Shown here: piece after piece, positions 17,102 to 25,425 of the stretch
Position numbering within the stretch: position 1 is the first letter of the stretch
Layout of the letters: every line of letters starts with the position of its first letter
Source of the DNA: UBA8752 sp036159995
GTDB lineage: Bacteria > Bacteroidota > Bacteroidia > Flavobacteriales_D > Sanyastnellaceae
Direction of reading: 5' to 3'
Length of the DNA stretch: 64,000 nucleotides
Assembly: GCA_036159995.1 (NCBI GenBank)
Contig: JAYYEI010000049.1
Span: 175,038-239,037, forward strand
Translations under genes and position numbers: made by a program
Notes under the pieces: generated by a model
Told to the model about the DNA's origin: nothing
Databases searched by the model: none
Seen by the model: only the letters and a program-made list of their open reading frames with translations

Positions 17102-18178
17102 TCAAAGTTCGGCACTGCGGGCCGCTTTGCCGCGACCGGTCCGCCGAAGCCAACCGGGAATGACCAACACTCCCACGAGGAGGTAGAGGAAATGGGTGGC
17201 CATCCGCCAGATGAGCATGGTCATGGCCGGGGCCAATGGGGAAGGGGCCCGGTCGAACCAAGGGCCGAAGAACACACCGAGCAACCATTCGGCCACACCG
17301 CTGGACCCGGGAGTGGGGCTCACAAGCAGTAACACCCACATGACCAGTTGTCGCGTCACGATCAGGAGGGCCTCGAGCGAGGCCAGCGGGGCCACGACCA
17401 TGCCCATGACCGCCACGAGGGTGAGGAACCGGGCCGACCAGCTGATGACGGTGGCGACGAAGGCCCCGACCCACTGTTTTCCTGGTAGGGCGCGCATTTG
17501 CCCGGAACTGTCAAGCAGGTCATCCGCGAAGGCTTCCATGCGGGACCGCCACCGGGAGAGCCACCGCCAGCCGGCCAGCCGGCGGAGGAGGCCGTGGGTT
17601 CCGTTCGGGGCGAGGAACAGCCCGAACCCGATGACCGCGGCGAGGAGCACCATCAGTCCCCACCCGGCCCAGAAGACGCCCCATCCGAACCCGCCTCCGA
17701 GTCCATCGGGCCGGACAGCCTCTCCGAACACGAGCAGGAGCGGGGGCACCGCCAGCACGTAGAACAGCTCGTCGAGGAGCGCGGTGGAGAACACCACGGC
17801 TGTGCTCCGCCCAACGGTCATGCCCTGCCGATGGAGGCCCCAGATGGCCACGGCTCCGCCCCCGACGATGCCGGGCGTGATGGCCGAGGCGAATTCCCAC
17901 AGGACCGTTGTCTCGATGGCCTGCCGCCAGGTCAGATCGCCATTCGAGAGCCAGCGGAGCCGGAGGACATAGCCCCCATCCCGCAGGAGCACGAGCAGGA
18001 CCATCAACGCCAGGGCCAATGGCCAGCCAGGCAAGGTCACGGTCCCTTCCAGCGCGCTCCACCCTCCCTGTTCCTCCACGGCGCGGGCGACCATCCAGGC
18101 CACCACGGTGAGGCCGATGCCGAGGGGCAGGAGGGCGCGGAACGGGCCCAGCGCCGGACGGGATTCGCTCGGTTCCAT
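17102..18178 (-). CDS. Lysylphosphatidylglycerol synthase TM-like (UPF0104) membrane protein
   Basis: A 358-residue protein with about eight spans, of the family that forms the flippase half of MprF. No aminoacyltransferase half is present. The conserved EFASAITPGIVGGGAVAIWGL segment near residue 80 and TPGSSGVAEWLLG near residue 290 fit the family. Members are thought to move or bind lipids in the membrane. Its ATG overlaps the stop of the radical SAM gene (TGATG), so the two are coupled. A second, only distantly similar family member lies at 21855-22859. Confidence 0.82.
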   Translation of the reverse strand: MEPSESRPALGPFRALLPLGIGLTVVAWMVARAVEEQGGWSALEGTVTLPGWPLALALMVLLVLLRDGGYVLRLRWLSNGDLTWRQAIETTVLWEFASAITPGIVGGGAVAIWGLHRQGMTVGRSTAVVFSTALLDELFYVLAVPPLLLVFGEAVRPDGLGGGFGWGVFWAGWGLMVLLAAVIGFGLFLAPNGTHGLLRRLAGWRWLSRWRSRMEAFADDLLDSSGQMRALPGKQWVGAFVATVISWSARFLTLVAVMGMVVAPLASLEALLIVTRQLVMWVLLLVSPTPGSSGVAEWLLGVFFGPWFDRAPSPLAPAMTMLIWRMATHFLYLLVGVLVIPGWLRRTGRGKAARSAEL

Positions 18179-19281
18179 CAGGCCCAGACTTGGGTGCCTT
18201 CGCTGCAGTTCCGGCACATGTCGATGGCCGACCGGTCCGTCAGGATCGAACGGCGGAAGGCCTGGTATCGATCGGATCGCCAGATGGCCCGGAAGGCGGC
18301 CCCATCCTCCGCCGTACCCATGGCGTGGGCGGCGTCCTTGTCGAAGCAGCACGGGACGACCTGTCCATCCCACGTGACTACGGCCCCTTGCCACATCCGC
18401 CAGCAGCGGTCGAGCAAGGGGTTTCGCAGGGTCCATCGACCGTCGGGCGACCGGTCATATCGACGAAGCGCGGGATCGCGGGTCAGCAGGGGATGGCCGT
18501 CTTCTGGCCGGTCTAGCTGGGCCGTCTTGACCACGAATTCGTCCACCCCGTAGGAAGCGGCCATATTCTTCAAAGTGTTGAGCTGGTGTTCGTTGGTGCC
18601 GACCACCAGGAATTGCCACACAACATGGGGCGTGGTCATCCGGGTGCGTCGCTTTGCCTCGATGACGGCCCGCGTCCCGGCGAGCACCTTGTCGAGTTGG
18701 CCCCCGACCCGATAGCTGGAGTAGGCGTCCTGGTCCGCCCCGTCGATGGAGATGATGAGCCGGTCGATGCCACTCCTCACCAGGGATTCTGCCCGGTCGC
18801 CGTCGATGTGGTGGGCATTGGTCGACGTGCTCACGTAAAGCCCGGCCCGTTTTCCGACCCGGACGAGGTCGTCCATCCCGGGGTGCAAATAGGGCTCGCC
18901 CTGGAAGTAGAGGTTGAGGTAAACAAGGTCGTGGCCCAGGCCCTCCGGTCCGCTCAGGAGACCGGACAGGCGATCAGGGTCGAGCATCCCCGTGGGCCGG
19001 GTGAAGGAACGGAGGCCGCTCGGGCATTCCGGACACCGCAGGTTGCAGGCTGTGGTCGGCTCCACGCTGAGGCTCATCGGCCAGGCGCGCAAGGGCGCCA
19101 TGGTCTCTGGCCGGCCGGCCGTGGCCTTCTTGAATTCCCGCCACAGTCGCCACCCGTTCGCCATCCTGCGGCCGTCCACCACCGCTACCCTTCGCAGCCG
19201 GTCCCGGCGGGCGGAGGCCCACCGGAAGAGGGCCGGCCGGGGCCGCTGATTGGGGGTCAGGGGGGGTGTTGGGGCGGTCAC
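18178..19281 (-). CDS. Radical SAM/SPASM domain protein
   Basis: A 367-residue radical SAM enzyme. The first Fe-S cluster motif is CNLRCPECPSG (CxxxCxxC) near residue 70. The SAM strand region follows (YLNLYFQGEPYLHPGMDDLV). A C-terminal SPASM segment has Cys residues in RCWRMWQG, VVPCCFDK and MCRNCSEG, which can hold extra clusters. Family members modify peptides, sugars or lipids; the substrate is not predictable here. I chose the GTG at 19281 because a TACCTTGC box ends four bases before it and because homologous sequence does not extend further upstream. It heads the five-gene minus run ending in mce. Confidence 0.85.
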   Translation of the reverse strand: MTAPTPPLTPNQRPRPALFRWASARRDRLRRVAVVDGRRMANGWRLWREFKKATAGRPETMAPLRAWPMSLSVEPTTACNLRCPECPSGLRSFTRPTGMLDPDRLSGLLSGPEGLGHDLVYLNLYFQGEPYLHPGMDDLVRVGKRAGLYVSTSTNAHHIDGDRAESLVRSGIDRLIISIDGADQDAYSSYRVGGQLDKVLAGTRAVIEAKRRTRMTTPHVVWQFLVVGTNEHQLNTLKNMAASYGVDEFVVKTAQLDRPEDGHPLLTRDPALRRYDRSPDGRWTLRNPLLDRCWRMWQGAVVTWDGQVVPCCFDKDAAHAMGTAEDGAAFRAIWRSDRYQAFRRSILTDRSAIDMCRNCSEGTQVWA

Positions 19282-19285
19282 TAGC

Positions 19286-19293
19286 GCAAGGTA
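19286..19293 (-). promoter_or_regulatory. -7 box TACCTTGC for radical SAM operon
   Basis: Ends four bases before the GTG start; supports that start and a leaderless message. Confidence 0.6.
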
Positions 19294-19338
19294 CCAAGTG
19301 CGGTGGCGGAGGACGCCGTGACGGCCATGGGTCCGCCG

Positions 19339-19346
19339 TAAATTGG
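19339..19346 (+). promoter_or_regulatory. -7 box TAAATTGG for DUF3109 gene
   Basis: Ends five bases before the GTG at 19352. Confidence 0.55.
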
Positions 19347-19351
19347 TCGCC

Positions 19352-19945
19352 GTGATCCTGATTGACGACACCCTCCTCAGCACCGAGATCTTCGACCGCC
19401 GGTTCTGCTGCGACCTGAAGGCCTGCAAGGGGGCGTGCTGCGTGGAGGGAGAGAGCGGGGCGCCCCTTGCCCCCGAGGAAATTGCGGAGGTGGAGGCCGC
19501 CTTCGATGTGATCAAGGATCGGTTGAAGCCGGACAGCCTCGCCGTCATTGAGCGGGAGGGCCTCCATGTGGTCGACGGCGACGGCGATGCCGTGACCCCC
19601 ATCGTGGACGGGCGAGAATGCGTCTACGCTACGTTCGAGGAGGATGGCACGGCCAAGTGCGCTTTCGAGCAGGCCCACCTCGAGGGAAAGTTGGCGTGGA
19701 GGAAGCCGATCAGTTGCCACCTGTATCCCATCCGGCTGACGCCATTGAAGGATTTGACCGCGCTGAATTACCACCAGTGGCCCATCTGCGATGCCGCGGT
19801 GAGTTGTGGATTGGGGCTGGACCTCAGCATTCTGCGGTTTTGCAAGGACGCGCTGGTCCGCCGGTTTGGCCAGGATTGGTACGATGCAGCCTGCGAGGCT
19901 GAGGCTCAATGGAACGAGGCCAAACGCAACGGAAACGGGGGATGA
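19352..19945 (+). CDS. DUF3109 family cysteine-rich protein
   Basis: A 197-residue protein of the DUF3109 family, common in Bacteroidota. It has a cysteine-rich N-terminus (RFCCDLKACKGACCVEGESG) and further Cys at GRECVY, AKCAFEQAH and ISCHLYPIRL, a pattern like metal or Fe-S cluster proteins of the YkgJ type. Function is not known. The start is GTG at 19352, matching the family N-terminus (VILIDDTLLSTEIFD). It has a leaderless-type box upstream and an ATGA overlap with the OmpA gene downstream. Confidence 0.88.
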   Translation: MILIDDTLLSTEIFDRRFCCDLKACKGACCVEGESGAPLAPEEIAEVEAAFDVIKDRLKPDSLAVIEREGLHVVDGDGDAVTPIVDGRECVYATFEEDGTAKCAFEQAHLEGKLAWRKPISCHLYPIRLTPLKDLTALNYHQWPICDAAVSCGLGLDLSILRFCKDALVRRFGQDWYDAACEAEAQWNEAKRNGNGG

Positions 19946-21477
19946 GGCCAATGGGGAGCGGTCGAGTGGGGCGGAGCATCGCCGTGGGGATGGGCCTTCT
20001 GTTCGGGTTCGGACCGCTGATGGCCCAGTTGCCAGAGGCGGGTCCCTGGTTGTTGGACGGCGCAGCCACCGCCGACGATGAAATTGTACTGGGCACGGAC
20101 GGGTGGCAGGTGGTCGTACTCGCCGTGGACGGGCAAAAGGCCATTTGGCAAGAAGGGACGACCAGGATCGCTGAATTCAAAGGGAGCCCGGACAAAACGG
20201 AGACGCCCCGCAAGTGGGGCCGTGTCCCCGCCCGGGAGCCGGCCTGGTCCGACGTGGGCGACATCGTGCATGTGGATTTGCATCTCGAATCGGGCATGGC
20301 GGTCATCAGCGCCTTGGATGAAGGACGATACTCGCTCTGGCTCAGCGCCGAACAGCCTGATGGAGAGTGGACGCCGCCTTGGCGGGTGCCTGTCCTCGAA
20401 GACTGGTTGGGCGATGCGGCCTTTGGGATGTTCGATGTACAGGAGGGCCGAGACGGCGATTTGCTCGTGGGGGTGCGGCCGCAAGGGCGCGATCTGGAAA
20501 GCGATGGGTTTGCCGGAACCTGGTCGGGAGGTTTCGATGTGGTGCGGATCCCGCGCCGGGGCAATTATGCCGAGGCCTTCATCCTCGAGTCGCTGAACAC
20601 ACGGGGTGACGAGTGGGCCCTGACTCCGCACCCGACAACAGGGGGGTGGTTGTCGTCAGACGGCTTGGCCGGGCCGGGTGGAGTGGACCCTTGGTGGTGC
20701 AGCCGGCTGCCTTCGGGCCGCCGGGAAGCATCCGCTCCGCCCACCCGCCTTGAAGGCCACACCCTGACGGTGACCTGTGGGAGCCGGCCGCTTTCGGGCG
20801 TGCACTGGAGGCTCGAGGATGCGGTGACGGGGATGCCGTTGACCCGCTTCGTGAGCGATGCAGAAGGTCAGGTTGATCTCAGTGGCTTGGTGGCCGAGCG
20901 GGGGACCCGCTGGGTGGCGGAGCGACCGGCAACGGCCTGCCCCAATGCCATGGCGGTCTGGACCGATGGGGAAGGGCGGGTCGTGCAACGGTTCGCCCTC
21001 ATGGGAGACGTGTGGCGCCTGAACCTGCTGTCCGCTTTGGCCCTCGACGATTGGACGGCGGAGGCCACGGACCGGTCCGGCCTGCCTGATTTGGCCCCGT
21101 GGTTGGAGCCGGGCCGACCGGCCGATTGGGTGGTGTTCCATGAGGTGGGAAGTTCAAGGGTGCCGGCTGGCCGCATTGCCGACCTCAAGGCGTGGGCAAA
21201 ACGCTGCCGGGAACAGGACGAGGTCCACGTGCTCATCCTGGGCCATGCCAGTCCAGAGGGCAACCCGGACCACAACATCCGCCTCGCGCGGGAGCGGGCC
21301 CGGCGTGTGGCGGTCCAGCTCGAATTCGCCGGATTGACTCCCCAGCGCATCCGCGTTGAGGGCCACGGGTCGGAACAGCCGATGGAGCAATGCCCGGAAG
21401 GAGTGGACTGCCCGGAGGGCCTTCGGGAGCGCAGCCGCAGGACGGAGCTGTATCTGATGCCGGGACATCGCCCCTGA
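19942..21477 (+). CDS. OmpA family protein with long N-terminal region
   Basis: A 511-residue exported protein. A signal peptide is visible (SIAVGMGLLFGFGPLMAQ, cleavage after about residue 26). Residues 27 to about 370 are not assigned, but repeated short strands with W and D residues could form a propeller-like domain. The C-terminal 110 residues form an OmpA peptidoglycan-binding domain: LILGHASPEGNPDHNIRLAR, then RRVAVQLEFAGLTPQRIRVE, then RSRRTELYLM. It probably links the outer membrane or periplasm to the cell wall. The ATG overlaps the DUF3109 stop. Confidence 0.8.
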   Translation: MRPMGSGRVGRSIAVGMGLLFGFGPLMAQLPEAGPWLLDGAATADDEIVLGTDGWQVVVLAVDGQKAIWQEGTTRIAEFKGSPDKTETPRKWGRVPAREPAWSDVGDIVHVDLHLESGMAVISALDEGRYSLWLSAEQPDGEWTPPWRVPVLEDWLGDAAFGMFDVQEGRDGDLLVGVRPQGRDLESDGFAGTWSGGFDVVRIPRRGNYAEAFILESLNTRGDEWALTPHPTTGGWLSSDGLAGPGGVDPWWCSRLPSGRREASAPPTRLEGHTLTVTCGSRPLSGVHWRLEDAVTGMPLTRFVSDAEGQVDLSGLVAERGTRWVAERPATACPNAMAVWTDGEGRVVQRFALMGDVWRLNLLSALALDDWTAEATDRSGLPDLAPWLEPGRPADWVVFHEVGSSRVPAGRIADLKAWAKRCREQDEVHVLILGHASPEGNPDHNIRLARERARRVAVQLEFAGLTPQRIRVEGHGSEQPMEQCPEGVDCPEGLRERSRRTELYLMPGHRP

Positions 21478-21491
21478 GGCGCTCAGTGACG

Positions 21492-21499
21492 TAATTTCG
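21492..21499 (+). promoter_or_regulatory. -7 box TAATTTCG for panD
   Basis: Ends five bases before the ATG at 21505. Confidence 0.6.
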
Positions 21500-21504
21500 C
21501 CGCC

Positions 21505-21858
21505 ATGCGCATCGAAGTCATGCGGGCCAAGCTGCACCGCATCACCGTCACCGAGGCGGACCTGAACTACATTGGGAGCATCACGCTGGACGCGGACCTC
21601 ATCGAGGCCGCGGGACTCGTCATCGGAGAAAAGGTCCAGATCGTCAACTGCAACAACGGCGAGCGCATCGAGACCTATGTCATCGAGGGCAAGAGGGGGT
21701 CCGGCCAGGTCTGTCTCAATGGACCCGCCGCCCGCCGCTGCCAGCCGGGCGACATCGTGATCGTGATCGCCTACGGCAACATGGAGATCGAGGAGGCTCG
21801 CTCATTCAAGCCCACCGTGGTCTTCCCGGACACGGCGACCAACCGATTGACGGCATGA
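21505..21858 (+). CDS. panD: Aspartate 1-decarboxylase
   Basis: A pyruvoyl enzyme that makes beta-alanine from aspartate for pantothenate and CoA. The self-cleavage site is visible as Gly24-Ser25 in LNYIGSITLD. Downstream GERIETYVIEGKRGSGQVCLNGPAARR is the conserved active-site region. At 117 residues it has normal length. It starts with a leaderless-type box and overlaps the flippase-like gene by ATGA, an order often seen in Bacteroidota. Confidence 0.97.
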   Translation: MRIEVMRAKLHRITVTEADLNYIGSITLDADLIEAAGLVIGEKVQIVNCNNGERIETYVIEGKRGSGQVCLNGPAARRCQPGDIVIVIAYGNMEIEEARSFKPTVVFPDTATNRLTA

Positions 21859-22859
21859 GCGCATCCTTGGGCAAGGTGTTGAAGTATGCGGGGATGCTGG
21901 GCATCGGCGTCCTGCTGCTCACCTTGGCCATGCGCGGCGTGGACGACCCGCAAGCCCTGTGGGACGACATGCGGAGTGCAAGCGGTTGGAGCATTGGCGC
22001 CAGTTTCGTGATGGGGTATCTCGCCATTGTGAGCCGCGGAATGCGGTGGCTCATCCTCCTGGAGCCTCTGGGACACCAGCCCAAGATGTCCAACAGCATC
22101 CATGCGGTGGCCTTCAGCTACTTCTCCAACGCCTTCGTTCCCCGGAGCGGGGAACTGGCCCGGTGTGGGGCGCTCAATCAGACGGATGACATTCCCGTGG
22201 ATGAGCTCTTCGGTACGGTCATTTCCGAGCGGGTGGTCGATTTCGCCCTGTTGTTCCTTCTCACGGGGATTGCCCTCCTGTCCAACATGGACACCTTTTT
22301 GGCCTTCAGCGCTTCGTTTGACCTCCCTGGGGGCGGTCCGTTGCCCTGGCTGGCTGGCGCCGCAGTGCTCCTCATCGGTGGCGCAGTGGTCGCATGGCGC
22401 AAGCGGGAGGCGTTGTCGCGGATCCCTTTGCTCGCCAAGGTGTTTGGCTTCATCGCAGGCATCGGCCGGGGGTTGGCCAGCGTGCGGCACATGAAGCAGA
22501 AGTGGGCCTTCCTCGGGCATACGACCTTCATCTGGAGCATGTATTTCCTGATGACCTACGTGATCTTTCTCGGCATCGATGCGCTTCAGGGACTGACGCT
22601 CGCCAAGGCCCTGTTCGTCATGATGGCGGGCGGCTTCGGGATGGTCATCCCTTCACCGGGGGGCATCGGAAGCTACCAGTTGGCGGTGCAGTATGCGCTG
22701 GTGGCCATGGGTTTCAATGAGGTACTGGGTCTGGCCACGGCCAATGTGATCTGGGCCACCCAGACGGGCATGATCATCACCACGGGGGGCATCGGTTACC
22801 TCTTCTTGATGGCGGCCGGTCTGCGCAAGGGAAAAGGGAAATTCGAAGCCGCCGAATGA
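21855..22859 (+). CDS. Lysylphosphatidylglycerol synthase TM-like (UPF0104) membrane protein
   Basis: A 334-residue polytopic protein of the flippase-like family with about eight spans. The conserved RGMRWLILLEPLG, SNAFVPRSGELARC and MVIPSPGGIGSYQLAVQYAL motifs are present. It lacks any aminoacyltransferase domain. Both ends overlap neighbours by ATGA (panD before, heptose adenylyltransferase after). Its place next to a heptose-activation gene may point to envelope lipid or glycan handling, but this is inference. Confidence 0.87.
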   Translation: MSASLGKVLKYAGMLGIGVLLLTLAMRGVDDPQALWDDMRSASGWSIGASFVMGYLAIVSRGMRWLILLEPLGHQPKMSNSIHAVAFSYFSNAFVPRSGELARCGALNQTDDIPVDELFGTVISERVVDFALLFLLTGIALLSNMDTFLAFSASFDLPGGGPLPWLAGAAVLLIGGAVVAWRKREALSRIPLLAKVFGFIAGIGRGLASVRHMKQKWAFLGHTTFIWSMYFLMTYVIFLGIDALQGLTLAKALFVMMAGGFGMVIPSPGGIGSYQLAVQYALVAMGFNEVLGLATANVIWATQTGMIITTGGIGYLFLMAAGLRKGKGKFEAAE

Positions 22860-23365
22860 CCATGGACCTGACGGCACGCATACTAGACCGGGCCGCCATG
22901 GCTGATCGTTGCGCCGCATGGCGCGCCGAGGGGAAGCGGGTGGTTTTCACCAACGGAGTCTTCGACCTGGTACACCCGGGCCACGTGACCTATCTCGAGG
23001 CCGCATCCGCCTTGGGAGACGTCTTGGTGGTCGGGGTCAACGACGATGCCAGCGTGCGTCGACTCGGCAAGGGAGACGACCGGCCCATTGTGGCCGAAGC
23101 AGACCGGGCCTTTGTGGTCGCTGGCCTTCGGGCCGTGGAAGCCGTGGTGCTGTTTGGCGAGGACACGCCCCTCGATTTGATCCGGGCGCTCCAACCTGAC
23201 ATCTTGGTCAAGGGCGGAGACTACGATGCCAATTGCACCGACGCCACGGACCCTCGGCACATCGTAGGCAGTGTCGAAGTGCGGGCCAACGGTGGCCGGG
23301 TCGAGACGATCGACTTGGTTCCCGGCCAGAGCACGACGGCCATCGCCGACCGGCTCAAGGGCTGA
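22856..23365 (+). CDS. rfaE2: D-glycero-beta-D-manno-heptose 1-phosphate adenylyltransferase
   Basis: A 169-residue nucleotidyltransferase matching the C-terminal half of HldE. The motif VVFTNGVFDLVHPGHVTYLE (HxGH) near residue 30 binds ATP. Later segments (VVGVNDDASVRRLGKG; LFGEDTPLDLIRALQPDILVKGGDY) are characteristic of the RfaE2 type. It would make ADP-heptose for lipopolysaccharide core. In Bacteroidota this half is usually a separate gene from the kinase. It overlaps the preceding gene by ATGA; an ATG six bases later is also possible. A terminator follows. Confidence 0.93.
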   Translation: MTMDLTARILDRAAMADRCAAWRAEGKRVVFTNGVFDLVHPGHVTYLEAASALGDVLVVGVNDDASVRRLGKGDDRPIVAEADRAFVVAGLRAVEAVVLFGEDTPLDLIRALQPDILVKGGDYDANCTDATDPRHIVGSVEVRANGGRVETIDLVPGQSTTAIADRLKG

Positions 23366-23390
23366 CCCCAATCCCGATCACCCCCAACGA

Positions 23391-23416
23391 AAAAGGACCC
23401 GCAAACGGGCCCTTTT
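23391..23416. terminator. Bidirectional terminator between rfaE2 and accC
   Basis: Stem AAAAGGACCCG/CGGGCCCTTTT with a CAAA loop and one mismatch, which becomes a G-U pair in minus-strand RNA. It is flanked by A and T runs between convergent genes. Confidence 0.8.
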
Positions 23417-23437
23417 CCATGAGATCGAAAGACGAAA

Positions 23438-24772
23438 TCAGACGGTTTCCTCCTCGAGGAACTTGGTCGTGAAGTCCCCGCTGCGGAAGCGGTGATGCGC
23501 CATGAGCTTCTGGTGGAAAGGGATGGTCGTCTTGACGCCTTCGATGATGTACTCGTCAAGGGCCCGCTGCATCTTGGTGATGGCCTCCTCCCGGGTCTGC
23601 GCAACCACGATGAGCTTGGCGACCATGCTGTCGTAATGCGGGGGGATGCGGTACCCGGCGTAGACGTGGGTGTCGATCCGGATGCCGTGTCCGCCCGGTC
23701 CGTGGTAATCCGTCACTGTTCCGGGGCTCGGCGCGAAGTTGCGGTCGGGATCCTCGGCGTTGATGCGGCACTGGATGGCGTGCATCTTGGGGTAATAGTT
23801 CCGGCCGGAGATCGGGTCGCCATGGGCGAGTTTGATCTGCTCCTTGATCAGGTCGTAATCGACCACCTCTTCGGTGATGGTATGCTCGACCTGAATCCGG
23901 GTGTTCATCTCCATGAAGTAGAAGTTCCGGTCAGCGTCGACCAAGAATTCCACGGTGCCCACACCCTCGTACTTGACGGCCTCACCCGCGGCGATGGCCG
24001 CTTGGCCCATCTTCTCGCGGAGGTCGTCGGTCATGAACGGCGACGGGGTCTCCTCGACCAGTTTCTGGTGGCGACGTTGGATGGAGCAGTCGCGCTCAGA
24101 CAGGTGGCAGCACTTGCCATTCTTGTCCCCGGCGATCTGGATCTCGATGTGGCGGGGCTCCGTCACGAACTTCTCCATGTACATGCCGTCGTTGCCGAAG
24201 GCAGCTCCGGCCTCGCGGCGGGTGGTGTCCCAAGCGTCGGCGGTGTCGTCGTCGTTGTGGCAGACGCGCATGCCCCGGCCTCCACCACCGGCGGTGGCCT
24301 TCAGCATGACGGGGTAGCCAATCTCCTTGGCGCATTCGAGCGCTTCCTCCAGGCTGTCCAGGATGCCCTCGCTGCCGGGAATGGTCGGAACTCCGGCGGC
24401 GGCCATGGTGGCCTTGGCGGAGGCCTTGTCGCCCATGGCTTCGATCATCTCCGGAGAAGCGCCGATGAACTTGATGTCATTCTCGCCACAAACGCGCGAG
24501 AACTGGGCGTTCTCGGAAAGGAAACCGTATCCCGGGTGGATCGCATCGGCGTTGGTGATCTCTGCCGCGGCGATGATGTTCGGAATGTTGAGGTAGCTCT
24601 TGACGCTCTGGGCAGGGCCGATGCAGACGGCTTCGTCGGCGAAGCGGACGTGCAGGCTCTCCGCGTCAGCCGTGGAGTACACCGCTACGGTTTTGATGCC
24701 CATTTCCTTGCAGGTCCGGATGACCCGGAGGGCGATCTCACCGCGGTTGGCGATCAGGATTTTCTTGAACAT
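23438..24772 (-). CDS. accC: Acetyl-CoA carboxylase, biotin carboxylase subunit
   Basis: A 444-residue ATP-grasp enzyme that carboxylates the biotin on AccB. It begins MFKKILIANRGEIALRVIRT. The glycine-rich ATP loop is KATAGGGGRGMR near residue 160. Catalytic features include HIEIQIAGDKNG, the RDCSIQRRHQK stretch and EMNTRIQVEHTITEEV with the catalytic Glu and Arg. It follows accB by 31 bases, so the two form an operon. The C-terminal YHQ-like region is complete and a terminator lies just after the stop. Confidence 0.97.
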   Translation of the reverse strand: MFKKILIANRGEIALRVIRTCKEMGIKTVAVYSTADAESLHVRFADEAVCIGPAQSVKSYLNIPNIIAAAEITNADAIHPGYGFLSENAQFSRVCGENDIKFIGASPEMIEAMGDKASAKATMAAAGVPTIPGSEGILDSLEEALECAKEIGYPVMLKATAGGGGRGMRVCHNDDDTADAWDTTRREAGAAFGNDGMYMEKFVTEPRHIEIQIAGDKNGKCCHLSERDCSIQRRHQKLVEETPSPFMTDDLREKMGQAAIAAGEAVKYEGVGTVEFLVDADRNFYFMEMNTRIQVEHTITEEVVDYDLIKEQIKLAHGDPISGRNYYPKMHAIQCRINAEDPDRNFAPSPGTVTDYHGPGGHGIRIDTHVYAGYRIPPHYDSMVAKLIVVAQTREEAITKMQRALDEYIIEGVKTTIPFHQKLMAHHRFRSGDFTTKFLEEETV

Positions 24773-24803
24773 GTCGAGAATCGATGGGGCCTGGCCGGTG
24801 GGC

Positions 24804-25346
24804 TCAGGCCGGTTCCACGAGGAAGAGCGGCTGGTCGTACTCGACCGGGCTGTTGTCGTCCACGAGAATCTTCACGATGCGTCCGGACACCTCGCTTTCG
24901 ATTTCGTTGAAGAGCTTCATCGCCTCGATCGTGCAGACCGTGTCACCGGGCTTCACGGCGGAGCCCACGTCGACAAAGTTGTCCTTGTCGGGGGAGGGCT
25001 TGCGGTAGAAGGTGCCGATCATCGGGCTCTTGATCTCGACGAGGTTGGCGTCGGCAGCGGGCGCAGCCGGCTCGGCGGCCGGGGCAGCCGGAGCGGCAGC
25101 GGGCGCCGGGGCCGGTGCCGTTGCGGGAGCCGCCGGCATCGCCGCTTGCATGGGCATCTGCATCGGCATGCTGGGCACGGCCACGTGGACCGCCTGGGGC
25201 TCGGGAGCCACCGCGGCCTTGCCGCGCTTGTTGGGGACGCCGGAGCTCTTGATGGTGATCTTGAAGTCCTTGCGTTCGATCTCGACTTCGTTCACGCCGG
25301 ACTTGGCGACGAACTTGATGAGGTCTTGGATTTCGTCCTGGGTCAT
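24804..25346 (-). CDS. accB: Acetyl-CoA carboxylase biotin carboxyl carrier protein
   Basis: A 180-residue BCCP. An N-terminal helical region (MTQDEIQDLIKFVAKSGVNE) is followed by an Ala/Pro-rich flexible linker at about residues 68-100. The biotinyl domain has the attachment site EAMKLFNEIE, Lys144. The ATG at 25346 fits the family; an ATG 33 bases upstream would add a non-conserved extension. A promoter box TACCTTGG lies 37 bases upstream. Confidence 0.96.
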   Translation of the reverse strand: MTQDEIQDLIKFVAKSGVNEVEIERKDFKITIKSSGVPNKRGKAAVAPEPQAVHVAVPSMPMQMPMQAAMPAAPATAPAPAPAAAPAAPAAEPAAPAADANLVEIKSPMIGTFYRKPSPDKDNFVDVGSAVKPGDTVCTIEAMKLFNEIESEVSGRIVKILVDDNSPVEYDQPLFLVEPA

Positions 25347-25383
25347 GGTCAATGGTTCAATTTGATCCGCTGTTTCCAAGGGG

Positions 25384-25391
25384 CCAAGGTA
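25384..25391 (-). promoter_or_regulatory. -7 box TACCTTGG for accB-accC
   Basis: Lies in the 79-bp gap between fabH and accB, 37 bases before the accB start, so accBC may have its own promoter. Confidence 0.5.
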
Positions 25392-25425
25392 ACCGGTAAT
25401 TCGGTGGCCCCGGGATTTCGGGGGG